In this document: positions 27,102-34,711 of the stretch, one piece after another
Position numbering within the stretch: position 1 is the stretch's first letter
Layout of the letters: each line of letters begins with the position of its first letter
Origin: Cyclobacteriaceae bacterium
GTDB taxonomy: Bacteria; Bacteroidota; Bacteroidia; Cytophagales; Cyclobacteriaceae
Assembly (NCBI GenBank): GCA_028284125.1
Contig: JANQSI010000003.1
Span: 62,001-126,000 of the forward strand
Direction of reading: 5' to 3'
Length of the DNA: 64,000 nt
Made by a program: the position numbers and the translations under genes
Notes under the pieces: generated by a model
What the model was told of the DNA's origin: nothing
Seen by the model: the letters and a program-made list of their open reading frames with translations, nothing else
Databases searched by the model: none

Positions 27102-28070
27102 ATGAACTGGGCATATTCGATTGGAACGCTGGAGATAGTTTTTATCCTCGCCTTTATAGTTTTATATCTTGTCTTTGTCGTTCGAGTAATACGGACTACT
27201 CAAAGACTCAGCCTTCCATTCTACAGAGTTATACTTAAACTCTTACTCCGCACCATTTATTTCATCTTACTTATTGTAGCACTACTTGGTCCCAGTTTCG
27301 GTGATGCTACTCGTGAAATAAAAACAGTCGGAAAAGACATCTTTTTTTGTATCGACCTTAGCCAATCTATGAATGCATTTGACGTTCAACCTACACGATT
27401 GGAAAAAGTGAAATTTGAGCTGAAAAATATTGTTGAAGCATTTAACTCAGATCGAATCGGACTGATCATGTTTTCCAATGAAGCTTACATGCAATGTCCG
27501 CTCACCTACGACAACAACGCCCTAAACCTGTTTATCCAGACGCTGAATACGGGTTTAGTTCCAAACTTCGGGACCGATTTCGGTCCTCCACTGGAAATGG
27601 CACTGGAAAAATTGACTGCAGACGACACGGTTGTGACTCGCTCCAAGTCAAAAATTATCATTCTCATAAGTGATGGAGAAGACTTTGGGGACAACACAGA
27701 TGAAATTGCCGACGATATAGAAGCTGAAGAAATCAAGCTATTTACTCTAGGAGTCGGAACAGACGGAGGAAGCCAAATTTTGACCAGAAATGGGTTCAAA
27801 AAGGATAAACAAGGGAATGAAGTAACTACACGGCTGAATTCAGAATCCTTGGAAGACCTAGCGGATAAAACCGATGGGGAATATTTTGAAATCAATGAAT
27901 CCCGAAACGATGTAGAACGTTTGATAAGTGCCATCAATCGTATCGAAGGAGAATTGCGGGATGCAAAGCAAGTGGATGCGACTCAAAACAGGTATTATTA
28001 TTTTTTGGGGTTAGCGCTACTTCTTATGATTTTTGACGTTCTAATCAGTGTGAAGTTGATCAGATTATGA
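27102..28070 (+). CDS. batB: BatB-like von Willebrand factor A membrane protein
   Basis: A 322-residue protein with two N-terminal membrane helices (residues 10-28 and 47-66), a VWA domain (residues 88-280) and a C-terminal helix (residues 300-320). The metal-ion-dependent adhesion site is intact: DLSQS (DxSxS), a Thr in the loop GTDFGPPL and SDGED. This is the architecture of BatA/BatB in Bacteroides aerotolerance operons. The stop overlaps the next start (ATGA). The usual moxR, DUF58, batA, batD and batE genes are not in this window. Confidence 0.87.
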   Translation: MNWAYSIGTLEIVFILAFIVLYLVFVVRVIRTTQRLSLPFYRVILKLLLRTIYFILLIVALLGPSFGDATREIKTVGKDIFFCIDLSQSMNAFDVQPTRLEKVKFELKNIVEAFNSDRIGLIMFSNEAYMQCPLTYDNNALNLFIQTLNTGLVPNFGTDFGPPLEMALEKLTADDTVVTRSKSKIIILISDGEDFGDNTDEIADDIEAEEIKLFTLGVGTDGGSQILTRNGFKKDKQGNEVTTRLNSESLEDLADKTDGEYFEINESRNDVERLISAINRIEGELRDAKQVDATQNRYYYFLGLALLLMIFDVLISVKLIRL

Positions 28071-28873
28071 AATACTTTTTAGTCATATTATTAGCCCTTT
28101 TCTCTAATGACCCGAGAGATATTGCTAAGGTCAATAAACTAAAGCGTGCCGCTGAGGAAGCCTTTTTAAATGGAAATTATGATCTAGCCATTTCAAACTA
28201 TATCACACTTAGAGATTCCTTAAGTATAGATGAAGACGAGATCAAACTGAACCTCGCTCACTCCTACTACAACATTAAGGATACTGCAACAGCAAAGTCT
28301 CATTATAACACATTAAGTGCGTCGACAAACAATAGATTAAAATCCATTGCCTACCAACAGCTTGGTGTGATGAACAAAGACGCAGGCAAACTGGAAGCAT
28401 CACTACAGCAATTGAAGTCAGCCATCAAAGCTGATCCGGCAAATCAGCAAGCCAGATATAACTATGAAGTAGTTAAGAAATTGATCGAGGAGCAAGAGCA
28501 ACAACAGCAGCAGCAACAAGACCAACAGAATCAGGACGGAGAAGACGAAAATCAGGAAAACCAGGAGAATCAAGAAAACCAGGAAAACCAGGATCAAGAG
28601 AATAAAGATCAAGAAGGAGAAGAACAAGAATCTCAAGAAGAGCAGGAAGGAGAAGAAAAAGAAAACCAAGAGCAAAAAGAAGGTGAAGAAAAGGAGCAAG
28701 AAGCTGAAAAATCCAAGGAAGAGATGACCAAGGAAAAGCTGAAGGAAATGAATATCAGCGAAGAAAAAGCTCGTATGATTCTTGAAGCCATGAAAAACAA
28801 CGAGATTCAATACCTTCAGCAACAAAAAAGAAAGGCCACAGAACGTCCTCCAAGTGGCAAACCAGACTGGTAG
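28067..28873 (+). CDS. batC: BatC-like TPR protein with Gln/Glu-rich tail
   Basis: A 268-residue protein. A signal-like hydrophobic start is followed by three TPR-type helical repeats at residues 20-135 (AFLNGNYDLAISNYITL, NLAHSYYNIKDTATAKSHY, YQQLGVMNKDAGKLEASLQQL). Residues about 142-225 are an extreme low-complexity run of Gln, Glu, Asn and Asp, and a short conserved helix with MILEAMKNNEIQYLQQQK ends the protein. TPR plus a Q/E-rich linker plus this end motif is typical of BatC. It is translationally coupled to batB, so the two likely form a membrane complex. Confidence 0.83.
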   Translation: MKYFLVILLALFSNDPRDIAKVNKLKRAAEEAFLNGNYDLAISNYITLRDSLSIDEDEIKLNLAHSYYNIKDTATAKSHYNTLSASTNNRLKSIAYQQLGVMNKDAGKLEASLQQLKSAIKADPANQQARYNYEVVKKLIEEQEQQQQQQQDQQNQDGEDENQENQENQENQENQDQENKDQEGEEQESQEEQEGEEKENQEQKEGEEKEQEAEKSKEEMTKEKLKEMNISEEKARMILEAMKNNEIQYLQQQKRKATERPPSGKPDW

Positions 28874-28996
28874 ATAACAATTGGGAATCAGGAATTGTCA
28901 ATTAATGCCGATTGTCTCAACTTTACCTATTGGATCATAATCAATATCTGAACTTTTCTAACCTATAAAACATTAAACCCTTATAAAACCTAGAAT

Positions 28997-30175
28997 ATGA
29001 AAGAAGTATTTATTGCATCTGCCATAAGGACACCGATCGGAAGTTTTGGAGGCAAATTATCAGGATTCACCGCTACACAACTAGGAACATTTGCCATCAA
29101 AGGGGCACTCGAAAAATCAGGTGTAAGTGCAGATGAAGTAAATGAAGTTTTCATGGGTAATGTTCTTTCTGCCAACCTTGGTCAGGCACCAGCACGTCAA
29201 GCAGCCATTGGTGCCGGAATCGGTCACAATGTTCCTTGCACAACAGTAAACAAAGTGTGCTCTTCGGGAATGAAATCAGTGATGCTTGGCGCACAAACAA
29301 TTATGTTGGGAATCAACGATGTGGTAGTAGCCGGAGGAATGGAAAGTATGTCGAATGTTCCCTACTACATTCCAAAAGCACGATTTGGGCATAAATATGG
29401 ACACGGGCAGTTGGTTGATGGGCTGATGCACGATGGACTTTGGGAGGTCTACAATGAGTTTGCGATGGGAAATTGCGCTGATAATACAGCAAGGGAAATG
29501 AATATCTCCCGCGAAGCTCAGGATGAATATGCCATTAACTCCTACAAAAAAGTAGCAGCTTCTACTGAAGCTGGAGATTTTAAAAATGAAATCGTACCGG
29601 TAGAAATTCCTCAGAGAAAAGGTGATCCAATCGTTATGGACACCGATGAGGAATTCTCAAATGTCAACTTCGATAGAATCCCAACCTTAAGACCTGTCTT
29701 CGATAAAGAAGGAACCGTTACTGCCGCAAATGCATCAACGATTAATGATGGCGCGTCTGCTTTGATTCTAGTTAGCCAAGAAAAAGCTGAAGAACTTGGA
29801 TTGACGTTGATTGCGAAAATCAAAGGATTTGGTGACGCAGCTCAAGAGCCACTTTGGTTCACAACCGCTCCTTCACTTGCTATTCCACGAGCTTTGGAGC
29901 ATGCGGGAGTAGATCACGATGATGTGGATGTTTGGGAAGTTAATGAGGCATTTTCAGCAGTAGCACTTGCCAATCAAGAAAAACTAAACCTCGATCCTGA
30001 AAAGTTAAACGTACTTGGTGGAGCTGTAGCAATGGGTCATCCGCTTGGCGCATCTGGAGCAAGAATTATTACGACACTTCTTTCCGCGCTTGACAAAAAA
30101 GATGGAAAGATTGGAGCTGCTGGAATTTGCAACGGTGGCGGTGGAGCCTCTGCCATTGTGATTGAAAAGGTATAA
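28997..30175 (+). CDS. Acetyl-CoA C-acetyltransferase (thiolase)
   Basis: A 392-residue thiolase of normal length. It catalyses reversible condensation of two acetyl-CoA, or thiolytic cleavage of 3-ketoacyl-CoA, in the cytoplasm. The acyl-accepting Cys88 is in NKVCSSGMKS, His348 in GHPLGASGAR and the acid/base Cys378 in CNGGGGAS. The sequence is closest in style to biosynthetic/degradative AtoB/ThlA types (ASAIRTPIGSFGG at the start). The following NTF2-like gene starts five bases later and is probably co-transcribed. No hydroxyacyl-CoA dehydrogenase is adjacent, so the direction of the reaction is open. Confidence 0.95.
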   Translation: MKEVFIASAIRTPIGSFGGKLSGFTATQLGTFAIKGALEKSGVSADEVNEVFMGNVLSANLGQAPARQAAIGAGIGHNVPCTTVNKVCSSGMKSVMLGAQTIMLGINDVVVAGGMESMSNVPYYIPKARFGHKYGHGQLVDGLMHDGLWEVYNEFAMGNCADNTAREMNISREAQDEYAINSYKKVAASTEAGDFKNEIVPVEIPQRKGDPIVMDTDEEFSNVNFDRIPTLRPVFDKEGTVTAANASTINDGASALILVSQEKAEELGLTLIAKIKGFGDAAQEPLWFTTAPSLAIPRALEHAGVDHDDVDVWEVNEAFSAVALANQEKLNLDPEKLNVLGGAVAMGHPLGASGARIITTLLSALDKKDGKIGAAGICNGGGGASAIVIEKV

Positions 30176-30180
30176 CAACA

Positions 30181-30540
30181 ATGACGCCTGGAGAATTAGT
30201 TGAAAAATGGGTGAAGACTTTTAATTCAGCTGATGCTTTAGCCTTATCCAATTTGTACCACGAGAACGCCATCAACCATCAGGTGAACTCAGACCCAGTT
30301 GAGGGGCGTCAAAACATTAGACAAATGTTCAGCGAAGAGTTTTCAAAAGCTGAAATGGTTTGTCAAGTTGAAAACATATTTGAGGATGGTGATTGGGCAA
30401 TATTGGAATGGAAAGATCCACTTGGGTTAAGAGGATGTGGTTTTTTCAAGATCAAAAATGATCAAATCATTTTTCAACGTGGCTATTGGGACAAGTTATC
30501 GTTTCTCAGACTTCATGACCTACCAATACCCCGTGATTGA
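30181..30540 (+). CDS. SnoaL-like NTF2-fold protein
   Basis: A 119-residue cytoplasmic protein with NTF2/SnoaL layout: helix ELVEKWVKTFNSADALALSNLYHENAI, the pocket strand NHQVNSDPVEGRQNIRQMFSEEF, and the final strands WAILEWKDPLGLRGCGFFKI and IIFQRGYWDKLSFLR. Nuclear-transport-factor-like proteins of this size are often small-molecule isomerases or stress-related binders; the specific role is unknown. It starts five bases after the thiolase stop, and a strong terminator follows, so these two genes form one unit. Confidence 0.8.
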   Translation: MTPGELVEKWVKTFNSADALALSNLYHENAINHQVNSDPVEGRQNIRQMFSEEFSKAEMVCQVENIFEDGDWAILEWKDPLGLRGCGFFKIKNDQIIFQRGYWDKLSFLRLHDLPIPRD

Positions 30541-30565
30541 ATTAGTTAAGAATAATATTGAAATT

Positions 30566-30595
30566 AGCCTTACGTTTAGATGTAAGGCTTTTTTG
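30566..30595 (+). terminator. Rho-independent terminator after thiolase/NTF2 unit
   Basis: AGCCTTAC (30566-30573) and GTAAGGCT (30582-30589) form an eight-base-pair stem with an eight-base loop, followed by six T. It ends 9 bases before the next start codon, so the MORN gene must be transcribed from readthrough or from a promoter overlapping this element. Confidence 0.88.
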
Positions 30596-30603
30596 ATTAA
30601 TAG

Positions 30604-31899
30604 ATGAGATTCCTTCTACCACTCATTTTCATTTTTCCATTTGCGCTTTGGTCCCAGACTAAAATCACCACGTACCACGAAAACGGTAAAGTAAAGGAGG
30701 AATACCTTGTTTTGGAAAATGACAGCAGTCGAGTGGACGGGGATTATTTCATGCTGGATCCAAAGGGAAATAAAATCGTGACAGGATTTTTCGAAGATGG
30801 AAAAAAGCAAGGCTTATTCAAGAACTTCTATGCCGACGGGACCATCCAGAGGGAAACATTGTACCAAAACGATTTAAGAGAAGGCCTTACCAAAGTTTTT
30901 TCAGCCGAAGGAAAACTTGTTCAAGAAGCAACTTTCAAAAATGATACGCTGGTTGGGTCCATCAATTTATATGATACTGAGGGCAACTTGCTAGGTGAAA
31001 CTCAATTTGCAGGAGGCAAGCCTGATGGATTGGTGAAATCCTATTTTCCCAATGGAAAGATCAAAGAAGAAACCTTCTACAAGGATGGCAAACCAAATGG
31101 AAAAACTACTCAATATTATGAATCAGGTTCTGTCAAGGTGGAAGCCAATTATGTAGGTGGCCTCTTAGATGGAATGTACAAAACCTTCTATCCTTCAGGC
31201 CAACTTGAAATGGAAGCGTTGAATGAACGTGGCGCCAAATCAGGTTTTGTAAAAACTTATCACGAAAACGGCCAATTGAAATCCAATGGAAACTATGTGA
31301 ACGGAGGCTTGCAAGGTGATTACTTGGTTTACTTTGATAATGGAACTATCAAAAGTGAATACAAATACGCAAAGGGAAGTAGGTATGGAAAGAGTCTTGA
31401 TTATCACTCCAATGGAAAAATAAGATTAGAATCTTCATACTCAAACGGAGGCTTAAACTCCCAGATCAAAGAGTACAACGAAAAAGGAATTCTCATCGCT
31501 GAAAAGCAATTGGAAAATGAGCTACCAAAAGGAACCTGGAAAACCTATGATTCAAAAGGTCGTCCCGCATCAATAGAAACGTATGAGAAGGGAAAAAAGC
31601 ATGGCCTAGTTACACTTTTTGAAAACGGAAAAAAAACTTCAGAAACAGAATATCGATTTGGGAAGAAATTCGGAACTCACAAAGAATATTTTCCCAATGG
31701 AGACTTGAAGGCAGAAGCTTCTTACGAACTCAATTTGTTTCATGGAGTTTACACTCAATTTCATAAAAATGGTCAGACAGAATTTTCGGGATTGTATGTA
31801 AGGAACAAGCGCCATAAAGTCTGGACCTATTTTGATAAAAAGGGAAATACGATCGAAGAAATTACTTACAAATACGGGGAGATCATTGAGAGAAAATAA
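30604..31899 (+). CDS. Secreted MORN-repeat protein, about 15 repeats
   Basis: A 431-residue protein with a signal peptide (MRFLLPLIFIFPFALWSQ). Nearly the whole mature chain is MORN_2 repeats of 23-24 residues with the pattern G-x-x-K-x-Y-x-x-N-G-x-x-x-x-E, for example GLVKSYFPNGKIKEETFY, GKTTQYYESGSVKVEANY and GVYTQFHKNGQTEFSGLY. The repeats should form a long beta-solenoid-like sheet outside the cytoplasm. It resembles antitoxin-type or surface MORN_2 proteins, but no partner is apparent. It is longer than the related protein at 26285-27052. Confidence 0.83.
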   Translation: MRFLLPLIFIFPFALWSQTKITTYHENGKVKEEYLVLENDSSRVDGDYFMLDPKGNKIVTGFFEDGKKQGLFKNFYADGTIQRETLYQNDLREGLTKVFSAEGKLVQEATFKNDTLVGSINLYDTEGNLLGETQFAGGKPDGLVKSYFPNGKIKEETFYKDGKPNGKTTQYYESGSVKVEANYVGGLLDGMYKTFYPSGQLEMEALNERGAKSGFVKTYHENGQLKSNGNYVNGGLQGDYLVYFDNGTIKSEYKYAKGSRYGKSLDYHSNGKIRLESSYSNGGLNSQIKEYNEKGILIAEKQLENELPKGTWKTYDSKGRPASIETYEKGKKHGLVTLFENGKKTSETEYRFGKKFGTHKEYFPNGDLKAEASYELNLFHGVYTQFHKNGQTEFSGLYVRNKRHKVWTYFDKKGNTIEEITYKYGEIIERK

Positions 31900-31913
31900 A
31901 CCACCTTTGGTGC

Positions 31914-32246
31914 ATGATTTTGTTCAGTACACTCAAATCTTTTCTCAAAGACAAGGAATACCGTGATCTCATTGGAACTGTAATAGCCATTTTAATAATT
32001 GGCACAGTCGTCTATCACTATCTTGAAGGTTGGACCTGGCTGGATGCCTTTTATTTTTCTTTCATCACTTTGACCACTATTGGATTTGGAGATTTTGCTC
32101 CATCTACAGACGCTGGCAAGGTCTTCACAATTTTCTACATCGTGCTTGGTGTAGGAGTTATTTTGGCATTCATCAACACCTTATACCTTCACTACAGTGA
32201 TGTGATTAGAAGTAAGACCAAAAAAGCTACTAACCAGAAACAATAG
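31914..32246 (+). CDS. Small two-helix potassium channel
   Basis: A 110-residue protein of the Ion_trans_2 family. Helix 1 spans residues 20-37, a pore helix is followed by the selectivity filter TTIGFGDFAP (residues 54-63), and helix 2 spans residues 70-92. The filter GFGD is the K+-selective variant of GYGD. It lacks any cytoplasmic RCK domain, so gating is unknown; it should assemble as a tetramer in the inner membrane. It starts 14 bases after the MORN gene and ends 18 bases before the M23 peptidase gene, so the three may be one transcript. Confidence 0.9.
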   Translation: MILFSTLKSFLKDKEYRDLIGTVIAILIIGTVVYHYLEGWTWLDAFYFSFITLTTIGFGDFAPSTDAGKVFTIFYIVLGVGVILAFINTLYLHYSDVIRSKTKKATNQKQ

Positions 32247-32264
32247 AAACACGTATTATGCCTT

Positions 32265-33395
32265 ATGCCAACCAAGTTATCTTTCTTTTTAATCACGATT
32301 ATCTTACTATCGGGCTGTAAAGAAGAAAAGGTTCCTAAACGATTCTACCCAAGAAATGACCATGAGGCATACATGCATTCTCTTAAGCAGGCCAACCTGA
32401 TCAATACTGCTCTTGGACAAGATTGGCTAAAAGCAGCGGATAAGCCATTCGAAAATCAAATAAAAGTACGACTCCCCTACCAGGAAGCTTTTGTGATTTC
32501 TGATACCAAACCTGATGCTTTGGGTTACAGATTTGATGTTAAAAGAGGACAAAAAGTCTTGGTGGAATTGAAGCTTTTAGTAGAAGACACGACTCGTGTT
32601 TTTATCGATCTTTTTAGGGTTGAAAATGATTCATTAAATGAGTTCAGACAAGTAGCTTCAGCCGATAGTTCATTTCAGTTGGCGTTTCAACCTAGAAGAG
32701 ATGCCTCTTACTTATTGAGACTTCAACCTGAACTGTTAAGAGGTGGAGATTTCAGCATTTCCATTGAAAATGTTCCTACGTTGGAGTTTCCTGTAGCTGG
32801 AAAAAACAAACGAGCCATACTAAGCTTTTTTGGTGATCCAAGAGATGGTGGAAGAAGAGAACATCACGGCGTGGACATTTTTGCCAAAAGACACACACCA
32901 ATTATTGCTCCGGTAAAAGGAACCATTCGTTTTGTGGGCACTCGAGGGCTGGGTGGTAAGGTTGTTTGGCTCTATGATTATAAAACTGGTAACAGTCTTT
33001 ATTTCGCGCACCTTCACGAACAGTTAGTAGAGCGTTATCAAACCGTAAACCCTGGAGACACTATCGGTACTGTAGGAAATACAGGAAATGCCCGCTTTAC
33101 TCCACCACATCTCCATTTTGGAATTTACAGAAATGGCCCTGTCGATCCTTACAACTTCATCGTTCCGGAATACCCAAAACCTCCGGCATTTGTCCCGGAT
33201 ACCACACTTCTAGGCAAAGAGGTGATTCTTGCGAAAGATGTATTTCTCAAGTCAGAAATGAGAAGACAAGCTTCCAACCTTGATACGCTTAACTCCAATG
33301 AGCAAGTGAAAGTAGTAGCCGTAAATCATCGTTACGTAAGAGTCCAAAGCGACGAAGGAGTATTAGGATTTCTCAGAAAAAACGAAGTGAGGTAA
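32265..33395 (+). CDS. M23-family peptidase lipoprotein
   Basis: A 376-residue lipoprotein: signal peptide with lipobox LSGC (Cys19). A strand-rich domain covers residues 60-180, then a LytM/peptidase M23 domain at residues 185-300. Zinc ligands are visible: HHGVDIFA (H then D, four residues apart), and HLHFG in the final HxH motif, with FAHLHEQ between. The last 60 residues look like a bacterial SH3 domain (LNSNEQVKVVAVNHRYVRVQSDEGVLGFL). It should cut peptidoglycan cross-links or act as an activator of an amidase. All metal ligands are present, so it is likely active. Confidence 0.9.
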   Translation: MPTKLSFFLITIILLSGCKEEKVPKRFYPRNDHEAYMHSLKQANLINTALGQDWLKAADKPFENQIKVRLPYQEAFVISDTKPDALGYRFDVKRGQKVLVELKLLVEDTTRVFIDLFRVENDSLNEFRQVASADSSFQLAFQPRRDASYLLRLQPELLRGGDFSISIENVPTLEFPVAGKNKRAILSFFGDPRDGGRREHHGVDIFAKRHTPIIAPVKGTIRFVGTRGLGGKVVWLYDYKTGNSLYFAHLHEQLVERYQTVNPGDTIGTVGNTGNARFTPPHLHFGIYRNGPVDPYNFIVPEYPKPPAFVPDTTLLGKEVILAKDVFLKSEMRRQASNLDTLNSNEQVKVVAVNHRYVRVQSDEGVLGFLRKNEVR

Positions 33396-33442
33396 TCAAT
33401 CTGTAAATCCCAAAATCTACAATCCTAAAATCAACAATCCCT

Positions 33443-34621
33443 TTATCCCTCGTACGAGATTCTAAAAATCGTTCCGGCAAGATCATCGGATACAAGCAAA
33501 GACCCATCTGAAGCAATAACGATATCAACTGGTCTGGCCCACGCTCGATTCGTTTCTGTATTCAAAAACCCGGTAGCAAAATCTTCATAAGCCACTCCTG
33601 CTCCATTTTCTTCGGTTACAAGTGTGATCTTATGTCCTGTATGACCAACCTCCTGATCACGATTCCATGATCCATGCTCGGCGATGAATATCTTGTTTTT
33701 ATATGAAGCAGGAAAAGCGTTTGCCGTGTAAAACTTCAATCCTAATGGAGCAACGTGTGGTCCGAGATTTTGCGCTGGAACAACAAAATCTGAACAAGGG
33801 AATTTATCGCCAAATTCAGGATCTTTGAGATCCCCGCCATGGCAGTAAGGATAGCCAAAATGCTGTCCCATTTCAGAAACTCGATTCAACTCACATGGAG
33901 GCAAGTCATTTCCAAGCATATCTCTTCCATTATCTGTAAACCACATCTCATCTGTATCTGGATGCCACGTAAAACCTACGGTATTTCTTACTCCACTCAC
34001 AAATACTTCCCGATCGGAACCATCAGGATTCATTCGAGTGATCGAAGCATACATTTCGTTCTTGCTTTCACAAATATTACACGGAGCTCCTACTGGAACA
34101 TACAATTTTCCATCAGGTCCGAAAGCAATGTATTTCCATCCATGATGACGGTCTTTTGGATAATCATCATAGATTTTGACTGGCTTAGGAGGATCACGCA
34201 GGTTATCAAGGATATTATCAAATCGCCACAGTTTTCCAACTTCAGCTACATACAATGAACCATTGTTGAATGCCACTCCATTTGGCATTCTTAATCCACT
34301 TGCAATGACGTAGCGTTCGTCAGCTTTCCAATCTCCATCGGTATCTCGCACAGCATAAACTTTATCACCGCTTCGGTTTGCAACAAACAAAGTCCCATCA
34401 TCGGTTAGCGCCATTGAGCGTGCATTGTTGACTCTGGCAAATACATCAACTTTGAATCCAGCAGGCAAATTGAGTGCGTCAAGCTGAATTCCTTCCATAG
34501 AGTTTAATTCGGGGCTTTCATCCACTGACTCTGGAGAAGCACCATCATCCGGTGATTCTGGCGATTTAGAGGAACAGGAAATAATGAAAAAGAGGGCAAA
34601 AATGCTGAGGGCTTTATACAT
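33443..34621 (-). CDS. PQQ-type sorbosone/glucose dehydrogenase-like lipoprotein
   Basis: A 392-residue lipoprotein with lipobox ISCS (Cys16) followed by an acidic Ser/Pro-rich linker of about 30 residues. The rest is a six-blade propeller of the soluble glucose/sorbosone dehydrogenase family (GSDH): VANRSGDKVYAVRDTDGDWK, LRMPNGVAFNNGSLYVAEVGKLWRF, HHGWKYIAFGPDGKLYVPVGAPCNIC, RNTVGFTWHPDTDEMWFTDNGRD, and AEHGSWNR. Family members oxidise sugars using PQQ in the periplasm. Whether PQQ is bound here is not shown. It is convergent with the peptidase gene and divergent from the ABC-F gene. Confidence 0.87.
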   Translation of the reverse strand: MYKALSIFALFFIISCSSKSPESPDDGASPESVDESPELNSMEGIQLDALNLPAGFKVDVFARVNNARSMALTDDGTLFVANRSGDKVYAVRDTDGDWKADERYVIASGLRMPNGVAFNNGSLYVAEVGKLWRFDNILDNLRDPPKPVKIYDDYPKDRHHGWKYIAFGPDGKLYVPVGAPCNICESKNEMYASITRMNPDGSDREVFVSGVRNTVGFTWHPDTDEMWFTDNGRDMLGNDLPPCELNRVSEMGQHFGYPYCHGGDLKDPEFGDKFPCSDFVVPAQNLGPHVAPLGLKFYTANAFPASYKNKIFIAEHGSWNRDQEVGHTGHKITLVTEENGAGVAYEDFATGFLNTETNRAWARPVDIVIASDGSLLVSDDLAGTIFRISYEG

Positions 34622-34699
34622 GGTTTCGGAATTTGAGAGCCCAATTTAAAATTAAGTAACCAACATTTCAAGAATACTAGATAACTACGTAGCGAAGAT

Positions 34700-34707
34700 T
34701 ACTTTTG
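34700..34707 (+). promoter_or_regulatory. -7 promoter box of the ABC-F gene, very close to the start codon
   Basis: TACTTTTG matches TAnnTTTG and ends only four bases before the ATG at 34712. The transcript would therefore be leaderless or almost so. No TTG at the normal -33 distance is visible. Confidence 0.45.
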
Positions 34708-34711
34708 CGGC

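Noticed and set aside
28418-28825. Long open frame on the minus strand inside batC, translating to Leu/Phe-rich sequence
   Set aside because: It is the complement of the Gln/Glu-rich coding repeat; the composition mirrors that low-complexity run and there are no motifs.
26285-31899. MORN-repeat genes as a repeat array or toxin-immunity cluster
   Set aside because: The repeats are ordinary protein-level MORN_2 units; no toxin-like gene lies beside them.
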